Part shown: positions 7,588-15,301 of the stretch, in pieces
Layout of the letters: every line of letters starts with the position of its first letter
Position numbering within the stretch: position 1 is the stretch's first letter
The notes under the pieces: generated by a model
Seen by the model: the letters and a program-made list of their open reading frames with translations, nothing else
Database searches by the model: none
What the model was told of the DNA's origin: nothing
NCBI RefSeq assembly: GCF_004122105.1
Contig: NZ_SBKN01000003.1
Span: 290,944-354,943 of the forward strand
Length of the DNA stretch: 64,000 nucleotides
Reading direction: 5' to 3'
From: Flavobacterium stagni
Lineage (GTDB): Bacteria; Bacteroidota; Bacteroidia; Flavobacteriales; Flavobacteriaceae
Translations under genes and position numbers: made by a program

Positions 7588-8343
7588 ATGGAAAATTTCA
7601 CAATCTTATCAGAAGAACAATGGTATAAAATACCGAACGAAAGAGAAGCTAACTTTCGAAGACTAATTGGTGACAAACGAAAAGGAAGAGTTGCGAACAC
7701 AGGATTTTTTGTAAATGACTCTGATGAAATCAGATTAATTGGGACATTTCTCAAACAGAATACAAATTCATTTTTTCACGCTGATTATAATAGTGGTAGT
7801 TCTTGGCAAATTCCCAATAGTATTGAAAATTTGATTTGGACTTTTAAGAATGATGTAGACTCATTCCCTGAAAGACTACCTAACGTCCAACAACAACTAT
7901 CAGCAATATTAAGGCAAAATTTACCAGAAATTCTTCGACAGGTCAGAAAAAACAATCTTACCGTTTGTGTTGTTCCACGCTCAAAAGCGGAAAATTATTA
8001 TAGAGCCGACCAATTACTTTTTAGAAAGGTGATTAGTAATGTGGTGGACCAATTGCCAAATTTTGAAAACGGAACTAATTACATTGTGCGACACACAAAC
8101 ACAAGAACAACGCATTTAGACAGAAATGGCGAAGGTGGTGACGGAAATTTGCCATACCCAGGAATCACAAAAGATACCTGCACAATTTCAGGACAGGTAA
8201 ATGGCAAAAACATTTTACTCATTGATGATTTATACACGAAAAGCGTAAACATTGATGAAGATGCAATTCAAGCACTATTGGACAAGGGTGCCAATTCTGT
8301 TACTTTTTACTCCGTTGGAAAAACTGTATCACGAAATCAATAA
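7588..8343 (+). CDS. ComF-like phosphoribosyltransferase (operon gene 2 of 3)
   Basis: The 251-residue protein carries a type I phosphoribosyltransferase site: the PRPP loop is ILLIDDLYTKSV (about 209-220, acid pair D213-D214), preceded by VVPRSKA (129-134 region) and RHTNTRTTHL (168-177), which resemble the matching ComF segments. The first 110 residues form an unrecognised N-terminal part. The family transfers phosphoribosyl groups from PRPP to a base or another acceptor, or binds PRPP in signalling. The gene lies 3 bases after the HAD gene and 10 bases before the DprA-like gene, so the three are almost surely co-expressed. Known ComF and DprA both act in DNA uptake, but here the genes form an accessory operon, which fits a nucleotide-centred conflict system better. 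Confidence 0.75.
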   Translation: MENFTILSEEQWYKIPNEREANFRRLIGDKRKGRVANTGFFVNDSDEIRLIGTFLKQNTNSFFHADYNSGSSWQIPNSIENLIWTFKNDVDSFPERLPNVQQQLSAILRQNLPEILRQVRKNNLTVCVVPRSKAENYYRADQLLFRKVISNVVDQLPNFENGTNYIVRHTNTRTTHLDRNGEGGDGNLPYPGITKDTCTISGQVNGKNILLIDDLYTKSVNIDEDAIQALLDKGANSVTFYSVGKTVSRNQ

Positions 8344-8353
8344 TTTAGCGACA

Positions 8354-9361
8354 ATGAAGTATACCGATAACGCATTAAATATTTTAACAACCAAATCTTA
8401 TAAAGGAATTGGTAATGCTTGGATTGTAAAAAATCTGAAAGGCAACGAAAGTGTGGAAACTATTGTGTCATTGCTAAATAAAACAATCAAAGGAGAGCAA
8501 ACAAACGAAGATGAATTTGAACGTCTTAAAAATAATTTTGAAAATAAGCTTTTAGAAAAGTTTGATAATGAACTTTGTGACGGGATTGTAGCATTAGGAG
8601 ATAAAGATTTCCCTAAACATCGTGGCAATGTGAAAGAAAGTGAAAGACCTATTTTTCTTTATTACAAAGGCAATATCGACTTATTGAGCATTGATAATAT
8701 AAACATCACTGTAATTGGACTTCTAAACCCAGAAGGCGATATAGAAGAAAGAGAAAGAAAAATAGTTGCTGAATTTGTAAAGAAAGGTGCTACCATAGTG
8801 AGTGGTCTCGCATTTGGTTGCGACAGCATATCACATCAACAAGCATTAGATTCTAATGGTAAAACCGTTGCAGTTTTGCCAAGCCCACTCAGTAGTATAA
8901 TGCCAGTAAGAAACAAAGGTTTAGCGTTCCAAATTGTAGAAGAAGGCGGTTTGCTTGTTACAGAATATGGAACTGATTTTAAAAGCCAAATGGAACTAAG
9001 TAGTCGTTACAAAGAAAGAGACCGCTTACAAGCGTTGTTCTGCGACTCAATTGTTTTGGCTGCAAGCTATGCTCAAAATTCGGCTGAACGATGGAAAATG
9101 TTTGGACAAAAACTTGACAGTGGTGCTCGTTTAGCTATGGGTTTCGCAAAAGATTATGGTATTCCGAGAGCAGTAATGTATGACAAACATATTGACGAAA
9201 ACAACCCAATGTTTGACTTAAACAGAGATTTAATCAAAGAACAAAGGGACATCACAATAATAACACAGGAAAATGTTTACGAAACAGTTTCCAAAATATT
9301 GGACAAACAGCCGACAGTTAAAAGCTCGACAACTTTTCATCAAGGAAATTTATTTGACTAA
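8354..9361 (+). CDS. DprA/Smf (SLOG-fold) family protein (operon gene 3 of 3)
   Basis: The start at 8354 follows the previous stop by 10 bases; an in-frame ATG at 8252 would overlap the phosphoribosyltransferase gene by 90 bases and is not preferred. The product has 335 residues. The Rossmann-like DprA domain spans about 78-275, with SGLAFGCDSISHQQAL (150-165) matching the family signature. The canonical Arg of the GLARG motif is Phe here, and the GSR-type loop reads VIGLLNPEG, so this is a divergent SLOG member and unlikely to be the housekeeping DprA that loads RecA on incoming DNA. SLOG domains also bind nucleotides in bacterial conflict systems. Linkage to HAD and PRTase genes supports a metabolite-sensing or nucleotide-processing role. 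Confidence 0.75.
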   Translation: MKYTDNALNILTTKSYKGIGNAWIVKNLKGNESVETIVSLLNKTIKGEQTNEDEFERLKNNFENKLLEKFDNELCDGIVALGDKDFPKHRGNVKESERPIFLYYKGNIDLLSIDNINITVIGLLNPEGDIEERERKIVAEFVKKGATIVSGLAFGCDSISHQQALDSNGKTVAVLPSPLSSIMPVRNKGLAFQIVEEGGLLVTEYGTDFKSQMELSSRYKERDRLQALFCDSIVLAASYAQNSAERWKMFGQKLDSGARLAMGFAKDYGIPRAVMYDKHIDENNPMFDLNRDLIKEQRDITIITQENVYETVSKILDKQPTVKSSTTFHQGNLFD

Positions 9362-9417
9362 CAAAAACAGAAATTGATAACTAAAATAAATAGCGGACAA
9401 CAAGAACACCAGCCACC

Positions 9418-9542
9418 AACAGCGGTTTGGCGTAATGGCGGGTTCAGTGCTTCGTATGACAGTTTTTTGGTAGGTTCAAGTGCAGTTCTTCGATTGAACT
9501 TTTGTGCTAAAAATCCGCCACTACGCCAAGCCGCAAAACGTT
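9418..9542. repeat. attC-like palindromic element 5 (clearest copy)
   Basis: A 20-base arm at 9422-9441 (GCGGTTTGGCGTA...) pairs with 9515-9534 (...TACGCCAAGCCGC) at 18 of 20 positions, with a loop of about 73 bases. AAC (9418-9420) and GTT (9540-9542) flank the arms as in an attC site. The element follows the DprA-like gene and precedes the DUF6602-like gene. An open frame of 60 codons across it (9374-9556) is a by-product of the palindrome. Similar AACAGC-starting elements occur near 3511, 10910 and 28549. Confidence 0.6.
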
Positions 9543-9588
9543 ACTTGCAACCTTAACAAACTAACAAAACCATGACAATATTTAAAAT

Positions 9589-10896
9589 ATGATTTCAACC
9601 GTAGCAGACTTACTAGAACAATTTAAGAAATATGCTCTTTCAAAAATTGAACTTGACGACAAAGACATAAATCATACTGTTGCAATTGGTGACAATTTTG
9701 AAGGATTAACTGCGGAACTTCTTAATAAGGCAGTTTTCAAAGACCTAAATCTGAAAATGGTTGAAAGAAGTTTTATCTATAATGACAGTGGTGTTATGAG
9801 TAATGAACTTGACTGCATACTTGTAGTCGGTGATGGACAAAGAATGTCTTTTGCAAATAGATATAAATATCACATCAAAGATGTTATTGCTGTTATTCAG
9901 GTGAAGAAAAATCTGTATGCTAATGACATTGACGACTCTCATCAAAATTTACATTCAATAATTAATGTATCTGAACCACGGGATGCAGAACCTTTTGTTG
10001 GAAGGTTACACCGTGATGCATATAAACTTTTAACGGGCAAAGAAATACCAAGTAAAGAGAGAAGAGAAAGGTTTACGGACAGAGAAGATATTCTTTATCA
10101 TTACCTTATGATGGAAGCATTTCATCCATTAAGAATAGTCATTGGATATTATGGTTATACAACTGAATACGGTTTAAGAGAAGGATTTGTAAAAAAGTTA
10201 GAAGAAATTTCTAAGAACGGACCCGTCAGAGGTTATAGCCCTGGTAGTTTTCCAAATTTATTTATTTGTGGCAACAGCACAATTATAAAAAACAATGGAA
10301 TGCCAATGGGAATACCATTAACTGATGAAGAATTTTACTTTCATATTTTGACATCATCAAATGGAAAGCCTATGTATCATTTGTTAGAGTTAATATGGAC
10401 AAGGCTTTCCTACAAGTTTGGGATTAGTTCTGATATTTTTGGTGACGATTTTGACATAGAAACAAGTCATCCTTTCATATCTTGTAAAGAAAGAAAAATT
10501 GATGAGGATAATTGGGGATGGGAATTTTTATATCATCCAATGACAAGGAAACAACTTTCAATTCCATTAGTTCCGACACCATGGGAGCCAACAGAAATTG
10601 ACTGTAATAAATACTCAATTCTTAATGTATTACTACAAGTTGGAACTGTTAACATCAATTCCGATGAACAATTTCTAAAATTCATTGAATCAGAGAAACT
10701 TGATGCCCAAAAAATTATTAAAGAATTATCTGACGCCAAACTTGTTTATGTTGATGAGGGTAAAATGGGACTATTAGTTGACCTACTTCACACTGTTTTC
10801 ACGCCAGACGGGAAAGTATTTGCTGGAGAGAATAAAAGCGGTGAAATGACAAGCTATTTTAGTAAACAGATACTAAATCAACCGAAGAATGAATAG
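9589..10896 (+). CDS. DUF6602-like nuclease-family protein
   Basis: The first 120 residues of this 435-residue protein look like a DUF6602-type PD-(D/E)XK domain: GLTAE (E43), ELDCILV (D75) and VIAVIQVKK (Q104, K106) lie in the order and spacing of that fold. Residues 170-270 and the C-terminal third (about 330-425, helical) are not recognised; the latter could be a winged-helix region. There is no signal peptide or membrane helix. It is a separate cassette: a palindromic element lies upstream and a broken one just after its stop. It resembles the DUF4365-like gene at 2398 in general plan (nuclease core plus long unknown tail) without sequence similarity. Antiphage activity is an inference from family and setting. 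Confidence 0.6.
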   Translation: MISTVADLLEQFKKYALSKIELDDKDINHTVAIGDNFEGLTAELLNKAVFKDLNLKMVERSFIYNDSGVMSNELDCILVVGDGQRMSFANRYKYHIKDVIAVIQVKKNLYANDIDDSHQNLHSIINVSEPRDAEPFVGRLHRDAYKLLTGKEIPSKERRERFTDREDILYHYLMMEAFHPLRIVIGYYGYTTEYGLREGFVKKLEEISKNGPVRGYSPGSFPNLFICGNSTIIKNNGMPMGIPLTDEEFYFHILTSSNGKPMYHLLELIWTRLSYKFGISSDIFGDDFDIETSHPFISCKERKIDEDNWGWEFLYHPMTRKQLSIPLVPTPWEPTEIDCNKYSILNVLLQVGTVNINSDEQFLKFIESEKLDAQKIIKELSDAKLVYVDEGKMGLLVDLLHTVFTPDGKVFAGENKSGEMTSYFSKQILNQPKNE

Positions 10897-10907
10897 CAAG
10901 GCAGCAG

Positions 10908-10958
10908 GTAACAGCCACTTGCCGAAATAGGGGCTTAATTGGTTAAATGAAGTAACGT
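10908..10958. repeat. Truncated attC-like element 6 (left half)
   Basis: GGTAACAGCCACTTGCCG begins 11 bases after the DUF6602-like stop and resembles the left ends of elements at 3511, 9418 and 28549. No matching right half is found; the sequence runs into a REP-like hairpin at 10966. Confidence 0.4.
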
Positions 10959-10965
10959 GCCCCCC

Positions 10966-10993
10966 GCTGCGCAAAGTCTCCTGACTTTGCGCC
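10966..10993 (+). repeat. REP-like hairpin, copy b (perfect stem)
   Basis: GCGCAAAGTC (10969-10978), loop TCCT, GACTTTGCGC (10983-10992): a perfect 10-base stem, preceded by CCCGCT. Confidence 0.75.
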
Positions 10994-11123
10994 CCTTACT
11001 ACTACAACCCTCCTACCCCACTAACGTATTCACCCCCAAATCTTTGGAACGGTTTTTGGTAAAGGTTTTTCGTCGTTGTGGGGTGTGTTCCCAACGAAAA
11101 GTTTCATTTAAATTCTATCAGCC

Positions 11124-11879
11124 ATGGCAAAGTTATTGGGCGGTTTGCGCTTGAAAGGCAATTTGGAGGGGTTAACGTTTTACGCGTTGAATGGGGAGAT
11201 TATTGTGCGGCGGAGTTCGGGCTTTACGCGGGAGAATTTGAAGCAGGGGGCCAACTATGCGCGGTGCCGCCAAACCAGTGCGGAGTTTGCCCATTGCGGG
11301 CGGATGAGCACCTACCTCCGGCAGGGCTTGCAACCGCAACTATCCAAAACCCACTACGCCAAACCGCATAACCAGTTGGTGAAGGTCTTCCAACAAATTC
11401 TTACCCACGACACTGCAAGTGCTCCTGGGGAGCGAACCGTGCCACGCGGTTTGCAAACTGCGGCGGGGCGTTCCCTGCTCACCCACTTCGAATTTGATTC
11501 CGAGCAGCCCTTTGCCTCCGTCGTTCCCTGGGAACCCCAATGGGATGCCGCTACCGCTACCCTCAGCCTTTCGCCTATGCCTAACGCCAAGGGGCGCGTC
11601 CCCAAAGGTGCCACGCATGTCGGGTTACAGGTTCGCCACCTGAGCCTAGACGCCTCCCTAGCGCAACCGGTGGCCGTAGCCGAAACCCCAGAACAGTATT
11701 ATTCCCTTAGTCCCCAACATTTGGCAGCGCCTATCCCACTCCCCGTGCCTGCCGTGGCGGGTGAGCTGCAATGGGTGGTGCTGTTTGTGGCGTACTACCA
11801 AGAAAAAGAAGGCACGTGGTGTCCGCTGCCGGGATTGTATATCAAATTTGTGGGCGGTGGAATGGATGGGATGGGGTGA
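11124..11879 (+). CDS. Conserved Bacteroidota hypothetical protein, GC-rich outlier
   Basis: A 251-residue protein without signal peptide or membrane helix. The opening (MAKLLGGLRLKGNLEG, then LTFYALNGEIIVRRSSG) has the look of a widespread Bacteroidota hypothetical family of unknown function, in which a short G-x-L-x-FY-x-LNG strand pair is followed by an RxxxSxEF segment; here that is RQTSAEF (about 49-55). The gene is much richer in G and C than the AT-rich genes on both sides, and its codons end mostly in G or C, which suggests separate transfer or a differently evolving locus. Three open frames overlap it; this one fits the family start. Confidence 0.65.
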   Translation: MAKLLGGLRLKGNLEGLTFYALNGEIIVRRSSGFTRENLKQGANYARCRQTSAEFAHCGRMSTYLRQGLQPQLSKTHYAKPHNQLVKVFQQILTHDTASAPGERTVPRGLQTAAGRSLLTHFEFDSEQPFASVVPWEPQWDAATATLSLSPMPNAKGRVPKGATHVGLQVRHLSLDASLAQPVAVAETPEQYYSLSPQHLAAPIPLPVPAVAGELQWVVLFVAYYQEKEGTWCPLPGLYIKFVGGGMDGMG

Positions 11880-11889
11880 GGATTTGGTT

Positions 11890-12060
11890 ACACTTCATTT
11901 AAAAATTTGAAAATTTGAAAATTTGAAAATGGGCGTCGAATCAAGCGTATTGCTAAACTTTTACACTTCATTTGAAAATGAGCAAAATTTGAAGATTTGA
12001 AAATGGGCGTTTATTCACGTGAGGTATTACACTCTTAAACCCTTTAAACTCTTACACGCC
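11890..12060. repeat. GATTTGAAAATGGGCGT repeat cluster, locus 1
   Basis: Two units of about 75 bases, each with TTTGAAAATGAG, ATTTGAAGATTTGAAAATG, an ATTCACGTG segment and a run like TTACACTCTTAAACCC. Part of the gene-free stretch 11880-12243. The same units occur at 14979-15162 and 22886-23050. Confidence 0.7.
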
Positions 12061-12108
12061 CCAACTCTGAAAACTGCGACTGCGACTGAAAACTATTACA
12101 CTCCCCCA

Positions 12109-12137
12109 GCTACGCAAACGTCTCCTGATTTTGCGTC
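12109..12137 (+). repeat. REP-like hairpin, copy c (compensated stem)
   Basis: ACGCAAA (12112-12118) pairs with TTTGCGT (12130-12136) around GTCTCCTGA. Relative to copy b the outer G-C pair is changed to A-T on both sides, so pairing is kept. Confidence 0.65.
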
Positions 12138-12243
12138 TGACTAAGGAATATTCTAAATCGGGAAGGTAATAGGATTTTGAGATTAGTTTGTGAAGTTGGC
12201 AAAAAATGGGTATTTTAGTGGGAACTTTAAATCTTGATAGTAT

Positions 12244-12705
12244 ATGCCTCTAAAAAAAATTATCATTGAAATAATGCTTATTACCTGTATCATTTTAACT
12301 GTACTATTTGGGCTAGAAATGGTCTGTGGTAAAGATCAAATTTCGTGTCATTCCTTATCTTTTAATGTCGGAGATACCTACCATGTGATGTCAATCTATC
12401 TTATACTTTTCCCATTAACTTTTGTACTTCTGTCCCTATTTATATTTCTCAGAGCGGCCCTTAAAAAGTTTCAAAGCAATTTTCTAAACAGGTATTCACT
12501 GACTACCACTTTTATCAGTCTTTTATGTTTCCCCATGGCATTCGAACTACATCAATCACTTAGCAGTGCATCGGTAGGAAAGACGTATAATGCGTATTAC
12601 CTTTTACTTCAAATCCTCTATGTATTGTTTGTTTTGAAATTGATTTATATCGCTTTTCAAATTGGTAGAAAAAAAGGTACTAACCCGCTGCGTAAAGTCT
12701 GTTGA
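12244..12705 (+). CDS. Small membrane protein, four predicted helices
   Basis: A 153-residue unrecognised protein with membrane helices at about 6-25, 49-70, 86-104 and 117-140. Cys28 and Cys35 lie between the first two helices. The C-terminal tail NPLRKVC is encoded by a partial REP-like repeat (CCCGCTGCGTAAAGTCT at about 12688-12704), so the original end may have been altered by insertion of that repeat. The neighbours are unrelated unknown genes. Confidence 0.55.
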   Translation: MPLKKIIIEIMLITCIILTVLFGLEMVCGKDQISCHSLSFNVGDTYHVMSIYLILFPLTFVLLSLFIFLRAALKKFQSNFLNRYSLTTTFISLLCFPMAFELHQSLSSASVGKTYNAYYLLLQILYVLFVLKLIYIAFQIGRKKGTNPLRKVC

Positions 12706-12775
12706 ATTTAATTATCAAAATATTTTCCTATTATCCTTTTTAGCATTGAATATTAACAATTAAAAACATTTGAAT

Positions 12776-13357
12776 ATGAAAATCAAGTATACAATTTTAG
12801 CAATTTTATCATCATTATCTTTTTGTTTTTCACAAGTTAAAGTTAATAGTAATAACATCTGGACGGCTAAGGAATTTAGCAAAGAAATTTCACTTTTTAA
12901 ATCTAAAGAATTTTTATTTAAAAACGTTTTAGGTACTTCAGATCAAATAGTCCCATTTGAAGTCATTCCTCTTGCTGCAGCAAGTTCTGGAGAGCTTACA
13001 ACGCTATTATATAAATGTGAATCTAAACAAAAAGAAGGTTTAATTTTAGGTTTTTATGGCGATTACTGGAACGAAGCTGGGGTTTTGTATCAAGGTTACT
13101 CATTCAAGAATCTCGAAAAAGAAAAAGCAATTGAATTTTTGAATAAAATTGTATCGGCGATTGAAGAGAATAAAAAATTCTTAAACGAAAACAGTGATAA
13201 TAACAATATCTGTTTCAAATTTGACGATATGGATATTTTAATTTGGACAAATGCAGGCAATTTTTCTATTAGAATTTTTTGGCAAGGCTTTGATTCTACT
13301 TGGGAAAAAACTGCTTTTGAACGCTCAAAAAGAAGATTTGAAAAGAGAATTAAATAA
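12776..13357 (+). CDS. Secreted hypothetical protein
   Basis: Starting at the ATG at 12776 (a TTG two codons upstream is ignored), the 193-residue product has a clear signal peptide (MKIKYTILAILSSLSFCFSQ, cleavage after about residue 19). The mature part is mixed alpha/beta with no recognised motif. It is exported, probably periplasmic. It is preceded by about 70 AT-rich bases and followed by a degenerate REP-like fragment near 13370. Confidence 0.6.
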   Translation: MKIKYTILAILSSLSFCFSQVKVNSNNIWTAKEFSKEISLFKSKEFLFKNVLGTSDQIVPFEVIPLAAASSGELTTLLYKCESKQKEGLILGFYGDYWNEAGVLYQGYSFKNLEKEKAIEFLNKIVSAIEENKKFLNENSDNNNICFKFDDMDILIWTNAGNFSIRIFWQGFDSTWEKTAFERSKRRFEKRIK

Positions 13358-13487
13358 TAAATCTGCTGGCTTACTACACCCCGCTACACAAAAGAATCTA
13401 GACATAGCGCCTCACCCCTAACTGGCTTAAATATCTTTCAATGAATGAACGAAGGTGAACTGTGCTTAGTACTACTTCAAAGGAATT

Positions 13488-13928
13488 ATGACTAAAAAAA
13501 TTATACTATTTGGATTACTATTTCTACTTGCTGTAATTGCTTTACTTTACTTCTTCTTTTCTGACGGAAATAGAACTACGACTGAAAAAAAAGTCACTCA
13601 AGTACAAAATGAAGTATACCAGAGAGGCGAGCAACTCTTTGAAAACAATTGTTCTTCCTGCCATTACAAAGGCATGGACAAAGTGATGACAGCCCCAGCT
13701 TTGGGCGGCGTTACGAAAAGAAGGGATAAGCGCTGGCTCTACCGGTATACCCGCAATTCAATTGGAATGTATAAAAGTGGGGACAGTATTGCCAAACAAT
13801 TGCGAAGTGAAAATTGGGGATTAATGCCAAGTTTCCCTCAATTGAACAATACTGCCTTGGAGGCCATTTATTACTTTGTTGAACAACGCTATGAAATGAC
13901 GCAAAAAGGGATTCCGGTTAAGGAATAG
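13488..13928 (+). CDS. Membrane-anchored class I cytochrome c
   Basis: This 146-residue protein has an N-terminal anchor or uncleaved signal (about 5-24) and one c-type haem site, CSSCH (C55, C58, H59). M113 in GLMPSF is the likely second axial ligand. The length and fold fit a small class I cytochrome that carries electrons in the periplasm, tethered to the inner membrane. No oxidase, reductase or dehydrogenase gene lies beside it, so its partner cannot be deduced. It is followed directly by a CAGTGTTCAG-type repeat. Confidence 0.85.
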   Translation: MTKKIILFGLLFLLAVIALLYFFFSDGNRTTTEKKVTQVQNEVYQRGEQLFENNCSSCHYKGMDKVMTAPALGGVTKRRDKRWLYRYTRNSIGMYKSGDSIAKQLRSENWGLMPSFPQLNNTALEAIYYFVEQRYEMTQKGIPVKE

Positions 13929-13929
13929 G

Positions 13930-14012
13930 GGTTAGTGTTCAGTATACAGTATTCAGTGTTCAGTATTCAGTGATCAGTGGTCAGTGTTCAGTGATCAGTA
14001 ATTAGTATATTA
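13930..14012. repeat. CAGTGTTCAG-type simple repeat
   Basis: Irregular units of GTGTTCA, GTATTCA and GTGATCA, the same class as 781-1018. It fills most of the gap between two genes. Confidence 0.7.
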
Positions 14013-14044
14013 GCAGTGTTGAATATCAAAACAATAACAAGTTT

Positions 14045-14575
14045 ATGCTACACGCCTTTTTTAAAAAATACGGTTATACCCTAATCTATCTATTGGTAGT
14101 TGTTTTGCTTCTCTTCTTTTTTGTACCTAATGAGAAAAAACATTACTTCGATGGAGATGTCAAAGCGTTTCATGATAGCTATTACTGGAAAATCATGAGC
14201 AGTATGGCTGTAGGCATCTATTTACTCTTCTTTTATTTTTTAAAAATCTACCGCAATTCTTGGAAAGAAATCGGAAAAAGCACTCTCGCATTTGCCGTTG
14301 TCTGTTTATTTTTTTCTTTTCTATTTCAAAACATTTTTATGGCATTTCTCCTTCGCATCAATCGAACCAATACTTGTGAACTTATACTGGAAAACTATGT
14401 GATTACCCATGATGACACTCACTATTTGATTGCGAAAGAGTTAAAAACGAATGCGTATATCTTCGATAAAGAATTTTTTGAAGTGTATGGAAAACTAGGA
14501 AAGAAAAGCCTTCATGTTAACGACACACTACAAATTACTTCGAAGAAAGGACTGTTGGGAATTAGGTTTCATTAG
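14045..14575 (+). CDS. Membrane protein of unknown function
   Basis: A 176-residue protein with three predicted helices (about 10-27, 50-72, 79-103) and a C-terminal soluble domain of about 65 residues made mostly of strands. Not recognised. The neighbouring short membrane gene at 14649 may be co-transcribed (gap of 73 bases). Confidence 0.55.
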   Translation: MLHAFFKKYGYTLIYLLVVVLLLFFFVPNEKKHYFDGDVKAFHDSYYWKIMSSMAVGIYLLFFYFLKIYRNSWKEIGKSTLAFAVVCLFFSFLFQNIFMAFLLRINRTNTCELILENYVITHDDTHYLIAKELKTNAYIFDKEFFEVYGKLGKKSLHVNDTLQITSKKGLLGIRFH

Positions 14576-14648
14576 ATTGGGCCAAACAGGCGAATAGTAT
14601 TTCTTTACAACACAGCCTAACAAAATAAATGATTTTAATACGAAACGA

Positions 14649-14978
14649 ATGAAAAACACTTCTTCAACAACCTTTCAACTTTATGTGTCCGGACTTTTAA
14701 TAGTTAAACTTCCAATATTACTATTGATGTTAATTAGTTTTGTCTGCCTAATTTCGTTTACTTCTTTGGACAGCTCTAAAGCGATGATTATTAGTTTGAT
14801 CATCGGTTGGACGTATTGGGAATTCAGTTCGCGCTTTTGGATCAAATGGGCTTTGAAACGAAACTTTGAGAAAGACGAACTTTACAAAATCGGTAGTCGA
14901 AGTCTTATTTTATGGCCTAGAGACAAAAAGAAAATTGATAAAATCGCCGCCCAACTTTCGAACAAAGACAATTTGTAA
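14649..14978 (+). CDS. Small membrane protein of unknown function
   Basis: A 109-residue product with two hydrophobic helices (about 14-36 and 43-60) and a basic, charged C-terminus (RDKKKIDK near 94-101). Not recognised. The last codons run into the TTTGAAAATG repeat cluster, so its end may have been reshaped. Confidence 0.5.
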   Translation: MKNTSSTTFQLYVSGLLIVKLPILLLMLISFVCLISFTSLDSSKAMIISLIIGWTYWEFSSRFWIKWALKRNFEKDELYKIGSRSLILWPRDKKKIDKIAAQLSNKDNL

Positions 14979-15162
14979 ATTTGAAAATGGACGTCGAATC
15001 ACGCGGGGTATAACACTCTTACACTTGATTTGAAAATGAGATAATTTGAAGATTTGAAAATGGTCGTTGATTCACGTGGATAGTTACACTCTTTCACTTG
15101 ATTTGAAAATGAGAAAATTTGAAGATTTGAAAATGGTCTTCAATTCACGCAGGTACTACACC
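14979..15162. repeat. GATTTGAAAATGGGCGT repeat cluster, locus 2
   Basis: Three units of about 60-75 bases with TTTGAAAATGAG, ATTTGAAGATTTGAAAATG and TTCACG. Together with REP copy d and a terminator it fills the gene-free stretch 14979-15301. Confidence 0.75.
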
Positions 15163-15192
15163 CCCGCTGTGCAAACGTCTCCTGACTTTAAG
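15163..15192 (+). repeat. REP-like hairpin, copy d (degenerate)
   Basis: CCCGCTGTGCAAACGTCTCC followed by TGACTTTAAGCC. The core AAACGTC/GACTTT is only partly paired. Confidence 0.55.
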
Positions 15193-15265
15193 CCACACAC
15201 CGAACCCCGTTAAAGCAGGAAAGATTACAGTTTAGGAAAAAGCAAAGGATGAAATGTTTACTAAT

Positions 15266-15298
15266 AAAAAATCCACTTATGAATTAAGTGGATTTTCT
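15266..15298. terminator. Bidirectional terminator
   Basis: AAAATCCACTT (15268-15278) pairs with AAGTGGATTTT (15286-15296), an 11-base stem with a 7-base loop. It is flanked by A-rich sequence on the left and T-rich on the right, so it serves both the plus-strand genes and the convergent minus-strand gene ending at 15302. Confidence 0.85.
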
Positions 15299-15301
15299 TT
15301 T

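Noticed and set aside
8252..8353. Longer DprA-like protein starting at 8252
   Set aside because: It would overlap the end of the phosphoribosyltransferase gene by about 90 bases, and the extra residues look like out-of-frame translation.
9374..9556. 60-codon open frame across the clearest palindrome
   Set aside because: The frame exists because the palindrome lacks stops. Its sequence follows the inverted repeat, and such frames recur wherever this element type is found.
10957..11371. Short open frames overlapping the start of the GC-rich gene
   Set aside because: GC-rich DNA leaves several frames open; only the frame from 11124 matches a known protein style.
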